Below, piece after piece: positions 18,060 through 27,079 of a stretch of DNA of 63,008 nt. Location of the stretch: the NCBI GenBank assembly GCA_019873665.1, contig JAIOAV010000011.1, positions 1 to 63,008 on the forward strand, in the 5' to 3' direction. The notes below the pieces were generated by a model that saw nothing but the letters and a program-made list of their open reading frames with translations, was not told the DNA's origin and did not search any database. A program made the translations under genes and the position numbers. The DNA is from Chloroflexota bacterium (lineage in GTDB: Bacteria; Chloroflexota; Anaerolineae; JAAYEA01). Numbering within the stretch: position 1 is the stretch's first letter; every line of letters starts with the position of its first letter.

Positions 18060-20054
18060 TCACTCTGCACTTTTCACCGTGATACGCGCCAGGATCAAAT
18101 GATCGCCGAGGGCGCGGCCGGCAGAGTCGGCCACGGCAAGCCGCTGGTTTGCCGGCCATTCGTATAGCCCGATCTCCAGCACATACTCCCCCGGCGGCGC
18201 TGTAAAATCGAGCGGGATATCGTAGCGATCCACGATTTGCTCTCCAGCTTGCCATAGATCAGTAGGATAGCTGCCTGTCAGCGGCGGCGCATCCTTTTGC
18301 CCGCGCAGCACACCCTGTGGGTCAAGGAGATGCGTGAAGACAGTATAGCTCTTTGCGGGTGGAGCCAGCGCCTGCCAATAGAGCACCAACTGCAGGGTCG
18401 CGCCGGGCGACAACGACGCGGTTGCCTCCAGAGGCTCATCCTCCAGGCGCAATGCGAACCCGCGCAGACGAATCCGCTCTCCCCACACGGCATCCACTGG
18501 CGTCATGATTTCCTGATAGCGCTGGGCGGTCTCGTAAAGCTGCAGGCGCAACCCGGCGAACGCTTTTTCCGCGACGCGGTCGGCGTGGCGGCTCAGCCAG
18601 TGTTCCACCACACCCTCCCGGTCCCAGTTGTTCGCGCGGACCGGCACGAGCCAGAGACGTGGGTGCGCCTCGGCCAGCGCCTGCAACGACGCGACCACAT
18701 CCGTCTCAGCGAAGGGATATGCGGCAGGCAAGAGGGCAAACGGCGTGTATCCCCCGTTGTAGTACTCTTGCGTCGGGTCTGGGTAGTTCAGAATCAACAG
18801 GTCACCCGCTTGCTGCTGCGAGCGCACGTACGCCATGACGCCGCGCCAGTCCGGGCTTTTCGCATATGCCGGCAGGGCGTGATAGCTATAGAGCGAGCAG
18901 AAGATGCCTCCCGCCAGGAATATGATGACAGAGATCGCCAGCAGGGGATAGCGGCTCTGCAACCGCACCATGCCGTGCGCTGCAAACAGCAGATACACAG
19001 GGGCGACGCTCACCAGATACCGCTCCTCAAACGCGGGGCGCCAGAGCGAGATGAGAAAAGCGCCGATAAGCGGCACGACGAGCGCGGCAGTCATGACCGC
19101 GGCCTGCTGCAAGATCGGCCCACGTGTGGCGCGGATGGCACGCGTCACACGCTGCCAAGAGGCGATGAGGCCGAGCAAGCAAAGGGCAGCGGATGCGACC
19201 ACCCAGAGCCAGGTTTGTTGCCCCGAAAACGTTGTGCCAACGCTGAACGCGCGGAGGAGGCGGTATATCATGTCCGGCAGGCTCACTGCTCGGATCCAGT
19301 CCTTCTCATGGCCGAGCAGGCTGCGCCCCGCGTAGATCAGCCAGACCGCCAGCGGCGCGACAGCCAGCGCCTGCAAGAGAAGCCAGCGTCGTATCTTGTG
19401 ACCGGAGCGGGATGTGCTGAGCTGCCCTGCGAAGAAACCGACATTGACGCCGGCGACAAACAGCATCCCGTAATAGTGCATCAGCAAGGCGCTGGCAGCC
19501 GTCAACACATAGCCCGCATACACCCCCGGGCGGTCTGGATCGTTCACCCGAATGGCCAGCACACGCAACGTATACCAGAGGCAGGCCAGGCTCCACGCCG
19601 CAAGGAGGGCGTACATCCGGGCGTCTTGGGCCTGCCAGAGCAGGAAGGGATTGATGGCCACTAGCGCTGCGCCCCATAGTCCAGCGCGTGCCGATTGCCA
19701 CCGCCGCCCGACCGCATAGACCAGCGGCGCGAGCAACGTATGCGCCAGGAGGGAGGGGAATCGCAACGTGATCTCGCCGGTCCCCAAACAGGCCATCCAG
19801 CCGCGCAATAAGAGATGGTAGAGGGGCGGGTGCGGGTCCACGCTTCGCAATCCGGCAATCATCTCGGCCAGCGGCCAACGGCAGAAGAAAAAGACGAATG
19901 CCTCATCGCCGCGCAGGCCGATGCTGCCCAGGCGAAATGACCCCAGCGTAAAGGCGAGAAGCGTTATCCCGACGACCGGCCACAATTCCCTGGCAGGGTG
20001 CCATTCTGCTCGTCCTGGCATAGTCATGCGCTGCGACAAGCTGCCACCGTTCAC
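18060..20054 (-). CDS. GT-C glycosyltransferase (PMT/ArnT-like) with C-terminal beta module
   Basis: A 664-residue membrane protein. After a short cytoplasmic tail and the first helix, the first external loop carries GLRGDEAFVFFF, the acidic DE motif typical of lipid-sugar-dependent GT-C enzymes, and DPHPPLYHLLLRGW. Roughly 9-11 membrane helices reach about residue 400. From about residue 520 a soluble beta-rich module begins, with LQLVLYWQALAPPAKSYTVF, GSYPTDLWQAGE and PGEYVLEIGLY; the same module recurs in neighbouring proteins. It would glycosylate at the outer membrane face using polyprenyl-phosphate sugar. It starts with GTG at 20054, overlapping the upstream stop as GTGA. Confidence 0.82.
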   Translation of the reverse strand: MNGGSLSQRMTMPGRAEWHPARELWPVVGITLLAFTLGSFRLGSIGLRGDEAFVFFFCRWPLAEMIAGLRSVDPHPPLYHLLLRGWMACLGTGEITLRFPSLLAHTLLAPLVYAVGRRWQSARAGLWGAALVAINPFLLWQAQDARMYALLAAWSLACLWYTLRVLAIRVNDPDRPGVYAGYVLTAASALLMHYYGMLFVAGVNVGFFAGQLSTSRSGHKIRRWLLLQALAVAPLAVWLIYAGRSLLGHEKDWIRAVSLPDMIYRLLRAFSVGTTFSGQQTWLWVVASAALCLLGLIASWQRVTRAIRATRGPILQQAAVMTAALVVPLIGAFLISLWRPAFEERYLVSVAPVYLLFAAHGMVRLQSRYPLLAISVIIFLAGGIFCSLYSYHALPAYAKSPDWRGVMAYVRSQQQAGDLLILNYPDPTQEYYNGGYTPFALLPAAYPFAETDVVASLQALAEAHPRLWLVPVRANNWDREGVVEHWLSRHADRVAEKAFAGLRLQLYETAQRYQEIMTPVDAVWGERIRLRGFALRLEDEPLEATASLSPGATLQLVLYWQALAPPAKSYTVFTHLLDPQGVLRGQKDAPPLTGSYPTDLWQAGEQIVDRYDIPLDFTAPPGEYVLEIGLYEWPANQRLAVADSAGRALGDHLILARITVKSAE

Positions 20055-22912
20055 GGTGTGACCTCGATAGCGTCCAGGAGGATGCGATCTCCCGGCAGTG
20101 GCCAGCCGTTGGCGTCGAATGCCGGCGCACGCACCAGCGTCTCGGCGTCGTACATCCCGATCTCCAGCCTGTACGTCCCGGCAGGAGTCTCCGGCTTGAC
20201 CGTGATCTCGTATGTATCGGCGATGATCTCGCCGGCAAGCCAGCCGCTGGTGGGGCGCATGCCGCCCACCGGGAGGCTATCTTTCTGCCCCCAGATAGCC
20301 TCCTCCGCGTCGAGCACATGGGTAAAGACTGTCAGGCTCTTCACTGTCGGTTGCCGACACTCCCAGTAGAGCGTCAATATCAGCGTGTCGCCAGCTCGCA
20401 GGCGCGTTTTATCCAGGCCATAACCCAAGAAGAGGATCCCCTCACCTAACCTGGCCCGAAGCGGACGAGGCACCTCTGGTTGTGCTGCGTGCAACGGTGT
20501 AGGCGTAGCCGGCGGGGCGATCTCAACGGCGGGGAACTCGAACCACTCGCGTGGCCATGGCCACCAGCCGGCGCGCACTGGCGGGGCTTTCCACGTATGG
20601 GGGTCCAGTAGCTGCAAGCGCAGCGTATATCGCCCCGCCGACAGCGTCTCCGGCAGCGTCCAATCCACCTGTCCGCGCAAAAGATCCCCGACACGCCAGG
20701 CAGTAACGGGATAGGTCGGCGACGCCAGCGGCAGAGGCATCTCCTGGACAAGCTCGCCAGCGGCAGAGAGAAGCTGCAGACGCGCCACCATGTCACGTTC
20801 CACCTGCTTTGTCGCGCGCCAGTACACGTCCATATGCAGGACATCGCCCGCCCGGTATGCGCCGCCTGCCCACGTGTGCGCGTAGAGCATCAGCTCGCCC
20901 CAGTCGGCTGCGACGCGGCGATGTGGCGGGAGCTGCGCTGGTCGCACCGGCCGGATGGCCGGCCCGATCTCCACCTCACCCAGCGCGATCCCCTCTCCCA
21001 GCGGGCTGGCGTCTGCCCCCCAGACGTTGAGCGTTTCCCCTGTGTCGGGCCGATACACCCGGCATTCTACTTGGTAACGGCCGGGGGGCGTCCCGGCAGG
21101 CAGCAGCACTTCATGCACCTGACGGATCACCCGCTCCACGGGCCACCGGGTGGTCGGGAAAAAGTAGAACGGCTCATGGTCCCCCTGCGCCCAGTATTTG
21201 CCATCTGATCCCTGCAAGCGCACCGAGACCTTATACTCCGCTTCGGCAGGGCGAGACAACCACCAGTAGAAGGTAACCGCCAGCGGCTCGCCAGAGGAAA
21301 TGACCTCGGCGGGCAGCTCGCTGCGGATCAAGTGCAGCGGCGTCGGCGCGTCGCGACGCGCCTCCTGCTCGGCAACGGGCACTGCCGATGGTTCGAGCAC
21401 TGGCGACCGCGTGGCATAGCAAAACGTGCCCACCTCCACGCCATAACCGGTGAATCGGCGAAAGTCCACCTGGAAGAGATGCTCTTCCATCCAGCGCTGC
21501 ACCAATCGGTCCGGGTCATCGGCAGAAGGCGGCCCATGCACGAACCAGATCCGCTCGTAGCGGCTCGCTAGCTCCTGCGCTTGCTGCAGCGTCTCCGGCC
21601 CCGCCATCTGGCCGTAGGCGGGAAGGCTGCTCCAGGTAAGGTCGGGGGCATAGTAGCCAAAGGTGCTGCCGATGATGGCATCACTGAGCACGACCACGTC
21701 GCCCGCACGAAAATGGTCACGGATATAGTAGGCAAGCGAGCGCAGATCATCCTTGGCGTAGGTCTCGTCTGTGTAATAGTTGGCGATGGCGTGAGCGTTG
21801 CCGACCAGGAGGATCAGCCCCAGCAGTGCGCCCACCAGCCAGAGCCGCCGCCGCGCGCAAGACGCCAACCCTTTGGCAACGGCGAGATAGAAAGCGGGCG
21901 AAACCACGATCAGGTGACGCACACCCATGTACATTGGCTTGATGTGCGAGACGGCATAGAGAGTCAAAGTCGGCACGAGGACAAAGCCGGCGAGGAAGAG
22001 CGACTGCCGCCACCGCCCCCACATCCCGCCCCGAGGCTTGGCCACCAGACCGATCACGATCACGCCCAGGCCGATCACGTTCAGCCAGAGGACGTGCGCA
22101 TAATCTACCGACATCCCCACCACAAAGCCGTTCAGCAGATCGTGCAAGATGATGGATAGCGGCACAAAGGAAAAGTCGCGCTCAGCGCCGGTGAGAAGAC
22201 GGCGCAGGACAAAGGGGAGCAGCGGTAGGGCTGCCAAGGCGCCGATGATCATCAACCCGATCATGCGCCAGCGCCGCGAGCTGATGATAAAGATCACGAT
22301 GACGATGCCCTGAAAAAGGAGAAGGAAAAAGCCGGAATAGTGAGTGTAGATCATGGCGCCGGTACTGCCGAGATACGTCAGGAACCAGAGCACCTTGGAG
22401 CGGCGCCAACCCACACTCTCGGACATGGTGCGCAACATCGCATAGGTGGAGAGGAGGGCGAGCACGACCAACATGGTGTACATGCGCACCTCCTGGGCAT
22501 ACCAGAGGTACGCTGGCGAAGTCGCCCCAAGTGCAGCTGCGATCACGCCAACCGGCGTGGAAGCCAAGCGCCTGCCCGTAACGTAGAGCAGTGGCACGAT
22601 TAGCGCTGCACAGAGCACCGAAAAATACTTGAGCGCGAACTCGCTCTCTCCCGCCACGGCGCGCAACAGATGCAGCAGGATAAAGTAAAGGGGCGGCTGC
22701 GTGTCTTTGGTAACGACGCCCTGTACCACGATCTCGTTAGTCAGATTGTAGGCGATGCTCTTGCGCGCGCGATACACGCTGAGCCCCTCATCAGACCAGA
22801 GGCTCTTGCCAGTGAGATCGTAGAGGTGAAGCGCCCACGAGGCCAGGATGAAGGCAAGAATCAGCAGAATGGGGATGAGCGAGCGGTGGGCGCGCGAGGT
22901 TTGGGCAGACAT
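20051..22912 (-). CDS. GT-C glycosyltransferase with three C-terminal beta modules
   Basis: At 953 residues this is the longest of the membrane transferases. The N-terminal half is PMT/ArnT-like: helix 1, then GKSLWSDEGLSVYRARKS with the catalytic-type DE, and DTQPPLYFILLHLLRAV. About ten more helices end near residue 410. The rest is extracytoplasmic: a mixed domain, then three copies of the beta module (about 525-665, 680-805 and 815-953). Only the last is close to consensus (LYWECRQPTVKSLTVFTHVL, GTYRLEIGMYDAET). The substrate is unknown. It starts at ATG 22912, nine bases after the preceding gene. Confidence 0.82.
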   Translation of the reverse strand: MSAQTSRAHRSLIPILLILAFILASWALHLYDLTGKSLWSDEGLSVYRARKSIAYNLTNEIVVQGVVTKDTQPPLYFILLHLLRAVAGESEFALKYFSVLCAALIVPLLYVTGRRLASTPVGVIAAALGATSPAYLWYAQEVRMYTMLVVLALLSTYAMLRTMSESVGWRRSKVLWFLTYLGSTGAMIYTHYSGFFLLLFQGIVIVIFIISSRRWRMIGLMIIGALAALPLLPFVLRRLLTGAERDFSFVPLSIILHDLLNGFVVGMSVDYAHVLWLNVIGLGVIVIGLVAKPRGGMWGRWRQSLFLAGFVLVPTLTLYAVSHIKPMYMGVRHLIVVSPAFYLAVAKGLASCARRRLWLVGALLGLILLVGNAHAIANYYTDETYAKDDLRSLAYYIRDHFRAGDVVVLSDAIIGSTFGYYAPDLTWSSLPAYGQMAGPETLQQAQELASRYERIWFVHGPPSADDPDRLVQRWMEEHLFQVDFRRFTGYGVEVGTFCYATRSPVLEPSAVPVAEQEARRDAPTPLHLIRSELPAEVISSGEPLAVTFYWWLSRPAEAEYKVSVRLQGSDGKYWAQGDHEPFYFFPTTRWPVERVIRQVHEVLLPAGTPPGRYQVECRVYRPDTGETLNVWGADASPLGEGIALGEVEIGPAIRPVRPAQLPPHRRVAADWGELMLYAHTWAGGAYRAGDVLHMDVYWRATKQVERDMVARLQLLSAAGELVQEMPLPLASPTYPVTAWRVGDLLRGQVDWTLPETLSAGRYTLRLQLLDPHTWKAPPVRAGWWPWPREWFEFPAVEIAPPATPTPLHAAQPEVPRPLRARLGEGILFLGYGLDKTRLRAGDTLILTLYWECRQPTVKSLTVFTHVLDAEEAIWGQKDSLPVGGMRPTSGWLAGEIIADTYEITVKPETPAGTYRLEIGMYDAETLVRAPAFDANGWPLPGDRILLDAIEVTP

Positions 22913-22921
22913 AAGACTATT

Positions 22922-25237
22922 CTACCACGAGACCTTGATCTGAGCCAATACTGCATGATCGCCGCCACCGGCGACCGGCAGGCGCACTCCTGTCGCCAGA
23001 TCGTACAAGCCCACGATGAGGCGATAGTCGCCTGGGCGTGCGTCCACTCTGATCGGCACGACGTGCACATCTTCCACCGCCTCGCCCGCGGCCCACACAT
23101 CTGTAGGATAGTGCCCGTTGACCGGCAGCCCGTCATGCTGCCCGGCCATCTCGCCGCCCGTCGCCGGGACCAGATGCACGAACACAGTGTAGCTCTTGCG
23201 TGGCGGCCTCTGCCCCGCCTGCCAGTACAGGGTAACTCGCATCTCATCGCCGGGGCGGACAGCCTCCTTATCCACATCATAACCTAGAAGGGTGATCCCA
23301 TCATCGAACGCTACACCGACGGGATGCGCGATCTCGTAGCGCGGCGCACGCGGCACGGCGATGCGCAGCGCCGCCACCCGCGGGCTCAGGATCGTCCGGC
23401 CCTCACCATCTCTGATGGGGGCAAGGGTCGCTTTCGTCGCGAAATCGTACGGGCCGATTTCCAGGCGCGCCAACGTGGGCGTGATCGCTGCGGGCGACAC
23501 AGACAATGTATAGCGATCCACGACGATCTCTCCCGGCTGCCAGAGGCTCGTGGGGTATGTGCCGTTGCCGGGATAGGTATCCAACTGCGCCAGGCGCTGC
23601 GGCTCTCCCTCCGGCCCCTCACGGCCAAAAAGGTGAACATAGATGCTATAGTCTGCCGTCAATGGCTTGAGCGCTCGCCAGTATGTCTTGACAGACACCT
23701 GCTCGCCGGGCGACGCCGACCGTTGGGACAGCTCGTAGGCGAGCAACTGCAGCGCGTCGCTGTAGGTGATGTTCACCGCTTGGGCCGAGGGCGGGACGGC
23801 GGACGTGATGGGCGGGCGCGCATAGGCCGGCGCGATCGTTAGGAAAGGCGAGAGAAGCGCCCAAAGGAAAAAGCCGCCACCCAGCGCCAGAGACACCCAC
23901 CGATCTCCATCCCGCTGCCGCGTGCGCGGCCACCAGGCGCTCAGTCCGACCATAATAAGACCGGAGATAGCGCCAATCGCCGGAAAGAGCAGCCGTCCCT
24001 GCGTGCCGGAGGTCATCCCCGTCCAGCGCACCAGCGCCGCCAGGATCACAACACACCATGCGATGGAGAGCAGCGCCCAATAACCCGTTGCGCTCCTCAG
24101 GAGGCTCTGCCGCGTCCGCCAGAGCCAGGCGCCGATGCCCACCATAGCCAGTAGCGTCAACGCGTCCAGCACCTTGTACAGGATCGGCGCGCTCAGGATG
24201 TTGAACCAGCCAAAGATAGCCCAATAGCTGATGCGCAATCCTTCCGCCTCGCCCACCAGCGAGGACAGCGTCACCACGCGCCGCCCAAAGACATCGAGCA
24301 TGGCGTTCAGGCCGGTGGGGTCGCCGTAGAGCGCCCAGTTGCGCGCGTACCACCAGCCGCCCACCAGCAGCGCGACGGCTAGCGCCACCAGCCCCGTGCC
24401 TGCCACGCGCCGCCACGCCCCATCGCGCCATGCCACGAGCCCCAACGCCAACGCCGCCAACGGGAACAGGCCCAATCCGCTCAGCTTGGCAAGGGAAGCG
24501 GCCCCCAACAGCGCGCCCAGCGCCACCCCGCCGCGCCAGGTGAGGGGTTGCCCCCAGAGGCGCATCAGCAGGTAAATGGTCCAGATGCAGAGGCACATAA
24601 CGAGGTTATCGTTGTTGACCGCCGCCGTGATGAACAGGAACTGCGGCATAAATGCCGTGAGTGCCGCAGCGCCGCATGCCAGCCAAGGGCGATCGGGCCA
24701 GGCCAAATGCATCGTGGCCCAGACGCCGAGGATCGTGCCCGCGCCCAGCAAGGCTGAAAAGAGGCGCAGTAGATGCACGGCGAGCACAGCGCCCCGGTAC
24801 GGGAACGCCTCGCGCGATGTGTGGATATAGATGTTCTTGTTCCCCAGCTTGAGCGGGACGCCCATGTTGGCGTGGGGATTGACCCAGAGCAGCGCGTCCA
24901 CGTCATCCGTATCAATGCTGGAGATGAGGAGCGCGCCAGCGAGATAATAAAGCGGGGGCTGGCTCCCCTCCTGCGCCCAGGCGCTATTGGCGGCCTCGCC
25001 CTGCACCGGCAGCCCTTTCCCATCCGCGAGATGCTTGACGAACATGAAATGCTGTGGCTCGTCCGGCGCTTCAAAGATCGGCACAACGATGTTGTAGATG
25101 AGGCTCAGGGCCAGATAAGCGACGAGGATCACCGCCACACAGCGCGGCGGCGCAAGCCAAGGAAAGATATGGCGTTCTGGATGTTCTTCTGCAGACATGT
25201 CACCGCTCAGTGCGCCGCTTGCTGAGTCCTGCGGCAC
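22922..25237 (-). CDS. DUF2142-like membrane glycosyltransferase with two beta modules
   Basis: 771 residues. After one helix the loop EAPDEPQHFMFVKHLADGKG and EGSQPPLYYLAGALL mark a GT-C-like family that also includes two neighbours (25253-27079 and 29465-31786). Shared features are HTSREAFPYRGAVLAVHLLR, the NNDNL loop and GWWYARNWALYGDP. About eleven helices end near residue 480. Two copies of the recurring beta module follow (about 495-640 and 645-771), with YWQAGQRPPRKSYTVFVHL and GHYPTDVWAAGE. The GTG at 25237 lies 15 bases after the preceding stop; ATG 25198 is an alternative start. The donor and acceptor are unknown. Confidence 0.8.
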   Translation of the reverse strand: MPQDSASGALSGDMSAEEHPERHIFPWLAPPRCVAVILVAYLALSLIYNIVVPIFEAPDEPQHFMFVKHLADGKGLPVQGEAANSAWAQEGSQPPLYYLAGALLISSIDTDDVDALLWVNPHANMGVPLKLGNKNIYIHTSREAFPYRGAVLAVHLLRLFSALLGAGTILGVWATMHLAWPDRPWLACGAAALTAFMPQFLFITAAVNNDNLVMCLCIWTIYLLMRLWGQPLTWRGGVALGALLGAASLAKLSGLGLFPLAALALGLVAWRDGAWRRVAGTGLVALAVALLVGGWWYARNWALYGDPTGLNAMLDVFGRRVVTLSSLVGEAEGLRISYWAIFGWFNILSAPILYKVLDALTLLAMVGIGAWLWRTRQSLLRSATGYWALLSIAWCVVILAALVRWTGMTSGTQGRLLFPAIGAISGLIMVGLSAWWPRTRQRDGDRWVSLALGGGFFLWALLSPFLTIAPAYARPPITSAVPPSAQAVNITYSDALQLLAYELSQRSASPGEQVSVKTYWRALKPLTADYSIYVHLFGREGPEGEPQRLAQLDTYPGNGTYPTSLWQPGEIVVDRYTLSVSPAAITPTLARLEIGPYDFATKATLAPIRDGEGRTILSPRVAALRIAVPRAPRYEIAHPVGVAFDDGITLLGYDVDKEAVRPGDEMRVTLYWQAGQRPPRKSYTVFVHLVPATGGEMAGQHDGLPVNGHYPTDVWAAGEAVEDVHVVPIRVDARPGDYRLIVGLYDLATGVRLPVAGGGDHAVLAQIKVSW

Positions 25238-25252
25238 GCGCGATCGCTTCGG

Positions 25253-27079
25253 TCATTCAGACGCTGCCACGGCCGACAAAAGTTCCACCCAGCCCACCTC
25301 AATGGCATCGTCAGCATAGGGCGGCGCAAGGCCATCGGAGGCGACCGGCAAGCGCGCCATGTTCTCCAGCAGGTACATGCCGGCCAAGACACGCGCCTGC
25401 GCGGGAGTGCGCGCAGTTGCCGGAATCCGCACGGGATACATATCCTTGATGATCTCGCCCAGCCGCCAGCGGCGCGTCGGGTAGCGGCCCAATCCAGGAT
25501 AGCTGTCGCGCTGGGCCACCATTCCATCCTGGTCCACCACGTGCACGAACACGGAATAGTTGCGGTCCGGCACACGCAGCACTTCCCAGTAAAGTGTCAC
25601 ATATAGCGTCTCGCCGGGAGAAACGCTTTCCGGCGCGATCTCCGCGCCTATCAGTCGCACCTGCCCGCCCAGGCTCAGCGCCCAGGGCTGGGCGATGCCG
25701 GCTGCGGCGGTGGTGGGGAAGCGCGGCGGCGGCGCATAGACCGGCCGGATGTAGCGGAAAGGCGTCACCGCGGCAAGCAGAAAGAGCGCACTTGCCAGAA
25801 GGCAGGTCAAGACGCGCGCGCGGCGCGGCGGCCAGAACCAGCTCCACCCCCACAGAAGCAGCAGCATGATGGACGACATGGCGGGAAAGAGGTGCCGTCC
25901 CACAGCCGCCTCGGTGTAGATCATCCACCGCACAAAGGCCGTTGCCACCAGGAGAAACCAGGCGGCAAGCAGCGCTAGATGCGGCCACAGGCGCAGCTTG
26001 TGGCGATGACGCCACTGTCGCATCGCGAATGCCGCGAGGCCGAGAAGGCCCACATAGGTGAAGGCGCGCAGCACTGTGTACACCCAGGGATCCGCATAGA
26101 CATTTTCCCAGCCGAAGCAGGCCCAGAAAGACACCTCCTTGCGCGGCAGCTCGCGGATCAGATCGCGCCAGGTGGGCACAGGGTTACGCGGGGGAAAGAT
26201 CTGCATCTTGGTGCCAATCCCCAGTGGGTCGCCATAGAGGATCTGGCCGCGCGCAAACCACCAGCCGGAGAGAAGGAGCGCCACACCCAGCACCAGCCAC
26301 CCTTCATGCCAGAGAAGCTGCCAGGAGCGCGCGCGGTAGGCGCGATACAGCAGCACAAGCCCGGCCAATGGCAGGAGCGCCAGCGCCGTCCATTTGGTGA
26401 GGAGCGCCAGGCCGATCACGCCGCCCAGCGCTAGGAGGCGTGCCGTGCTCGCCTTGCCGTTGAGCAGCCCCGCCAGCAGCCACACTGCCAGCGTGCAAAG
26501 CGCCGCCGTCAGATTGTCGTTGTTGACCGTGCCGCTCAGGTAGAGGAATTGCGGCGTGAAAGCGATCAGTGCTGCCGCGCCCGCAGCCACGTGGTGTCGG
26601 TCGGGGAACGCCTCGCGACCGACAAGATACGTGCCCAGCACCGTGAGGGCGCCCAGCAGCACCGAGAGCCAGCGCACCAGCCGGATCGCCAGCACCGCGC
26701 CAGTGTACGGCGGATTCTCCCGATCCGTATGCACAAAGATGTTCTTGTTATCTGCGCCGGGCGCACGCGCCTCATAGCCCCAGTAGGGGTTGCGCTCCAT
26801 CAGCGCATCCAGATCGTCGCTGCTGACCGGGAACGAGACCAGCGCGCCGAGCGCATAATAAAGCGGCGGCTGGTGAAATTCCGATTTCTCGCCCGTCTCA
26901 GATTGGCGCGGTAGCCCGCGGCCATCGGCGATGTACTTGACGTAGGGATAGTGCCACATCTCGTCAGGGCCTTCGAGAAGAGGCGTGCTCAGGCTATAAA
27001 CGACCCCCAGGGCGATAAATGCCGCCAGGATGAGCGATATAGCGGTATGTTCGCTCACGCGCAGCAGACGGGACTTCAC
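25253..27079 (-). CDS. DUF2142-like membrane glycosyltransferase with one beta module
   Basis: 608 residues, paralogous to the genes at 22922-25237 and 29465-31786. The first loop has EGPDEMWHYPYVKYIADGRG, then HQPPLYYALGAL, HTDRENPPYTGAVLAIRLVR and the VNNDNL loop, with about eleven helices to residue 455. One beta module ends the protein, with LYWEVLRVPDRNYSVFVHVV and GRYPTRRWRLGE. I start at GTG 27079 because it overlaps the upstream stop as GTGA and follows AAGGAGGGG; longer starts would lie inside the YfhO-like gene. Confidence 0.8.
   Translation of the reverse strand: MKSRLLRVSEHTAISLILAAFIALGVVYSLSTPLLEGPDEMWHYPYVKYIADGRGLPRQSETGEKSEFHQPPLYYALGALVSFPVSSDDLDALMERNPYWGYEARAPGADNKNIFVHTDRENPPYTGAVLAIRLVRWLSVLLGALTVLGTYLVGREAFPDRHHVAAGAAALIAFTPQFLYLSGTVNNDNLTAALCTLAVWLLAGLLNGKASTARLLALGGVIGLALLTKWTALALLPLAGLVLLYRAYRARSWQLLWHEGWLVLGVALLLSGWWFARGQILYGDPLGIGTKMQIFPPRNPVPTWRDLIRELPRKEVSFWACFGWENVYADPWVYTVLRAFTYVGLLGLAAFAMRQWRHRHKLRLWPHLALLAAWFLLVATAFVRWMIYTEAAVGRHLFPAMSSIMLLLLWGWSWFWPPRRARVLTCLLASALFLLAAVTPFRYIRPVYAPPPRFPTTAAAGIAQPWALSLGGQVRLIGAEIAPESVSPGETLYVTLYWEVLRVPDRNYSVFVHVVDQDGMVAQRDSYPGLGRYPTRRWRLGEIIKDMYPVRIPATARTPAQARVLAGMYLLENMARLPVASDGLAPPYADDAIEVGWVELLSAVAASE

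Noticed and set aside
18297-19664. A 455-codon plus-strand frame opposite a membrane transferase gene
   Set aside because: Full antisense shadow; no recognisable domain, His/Arg/Gln-rich, and the opposite strand encodes a well-supported protein.
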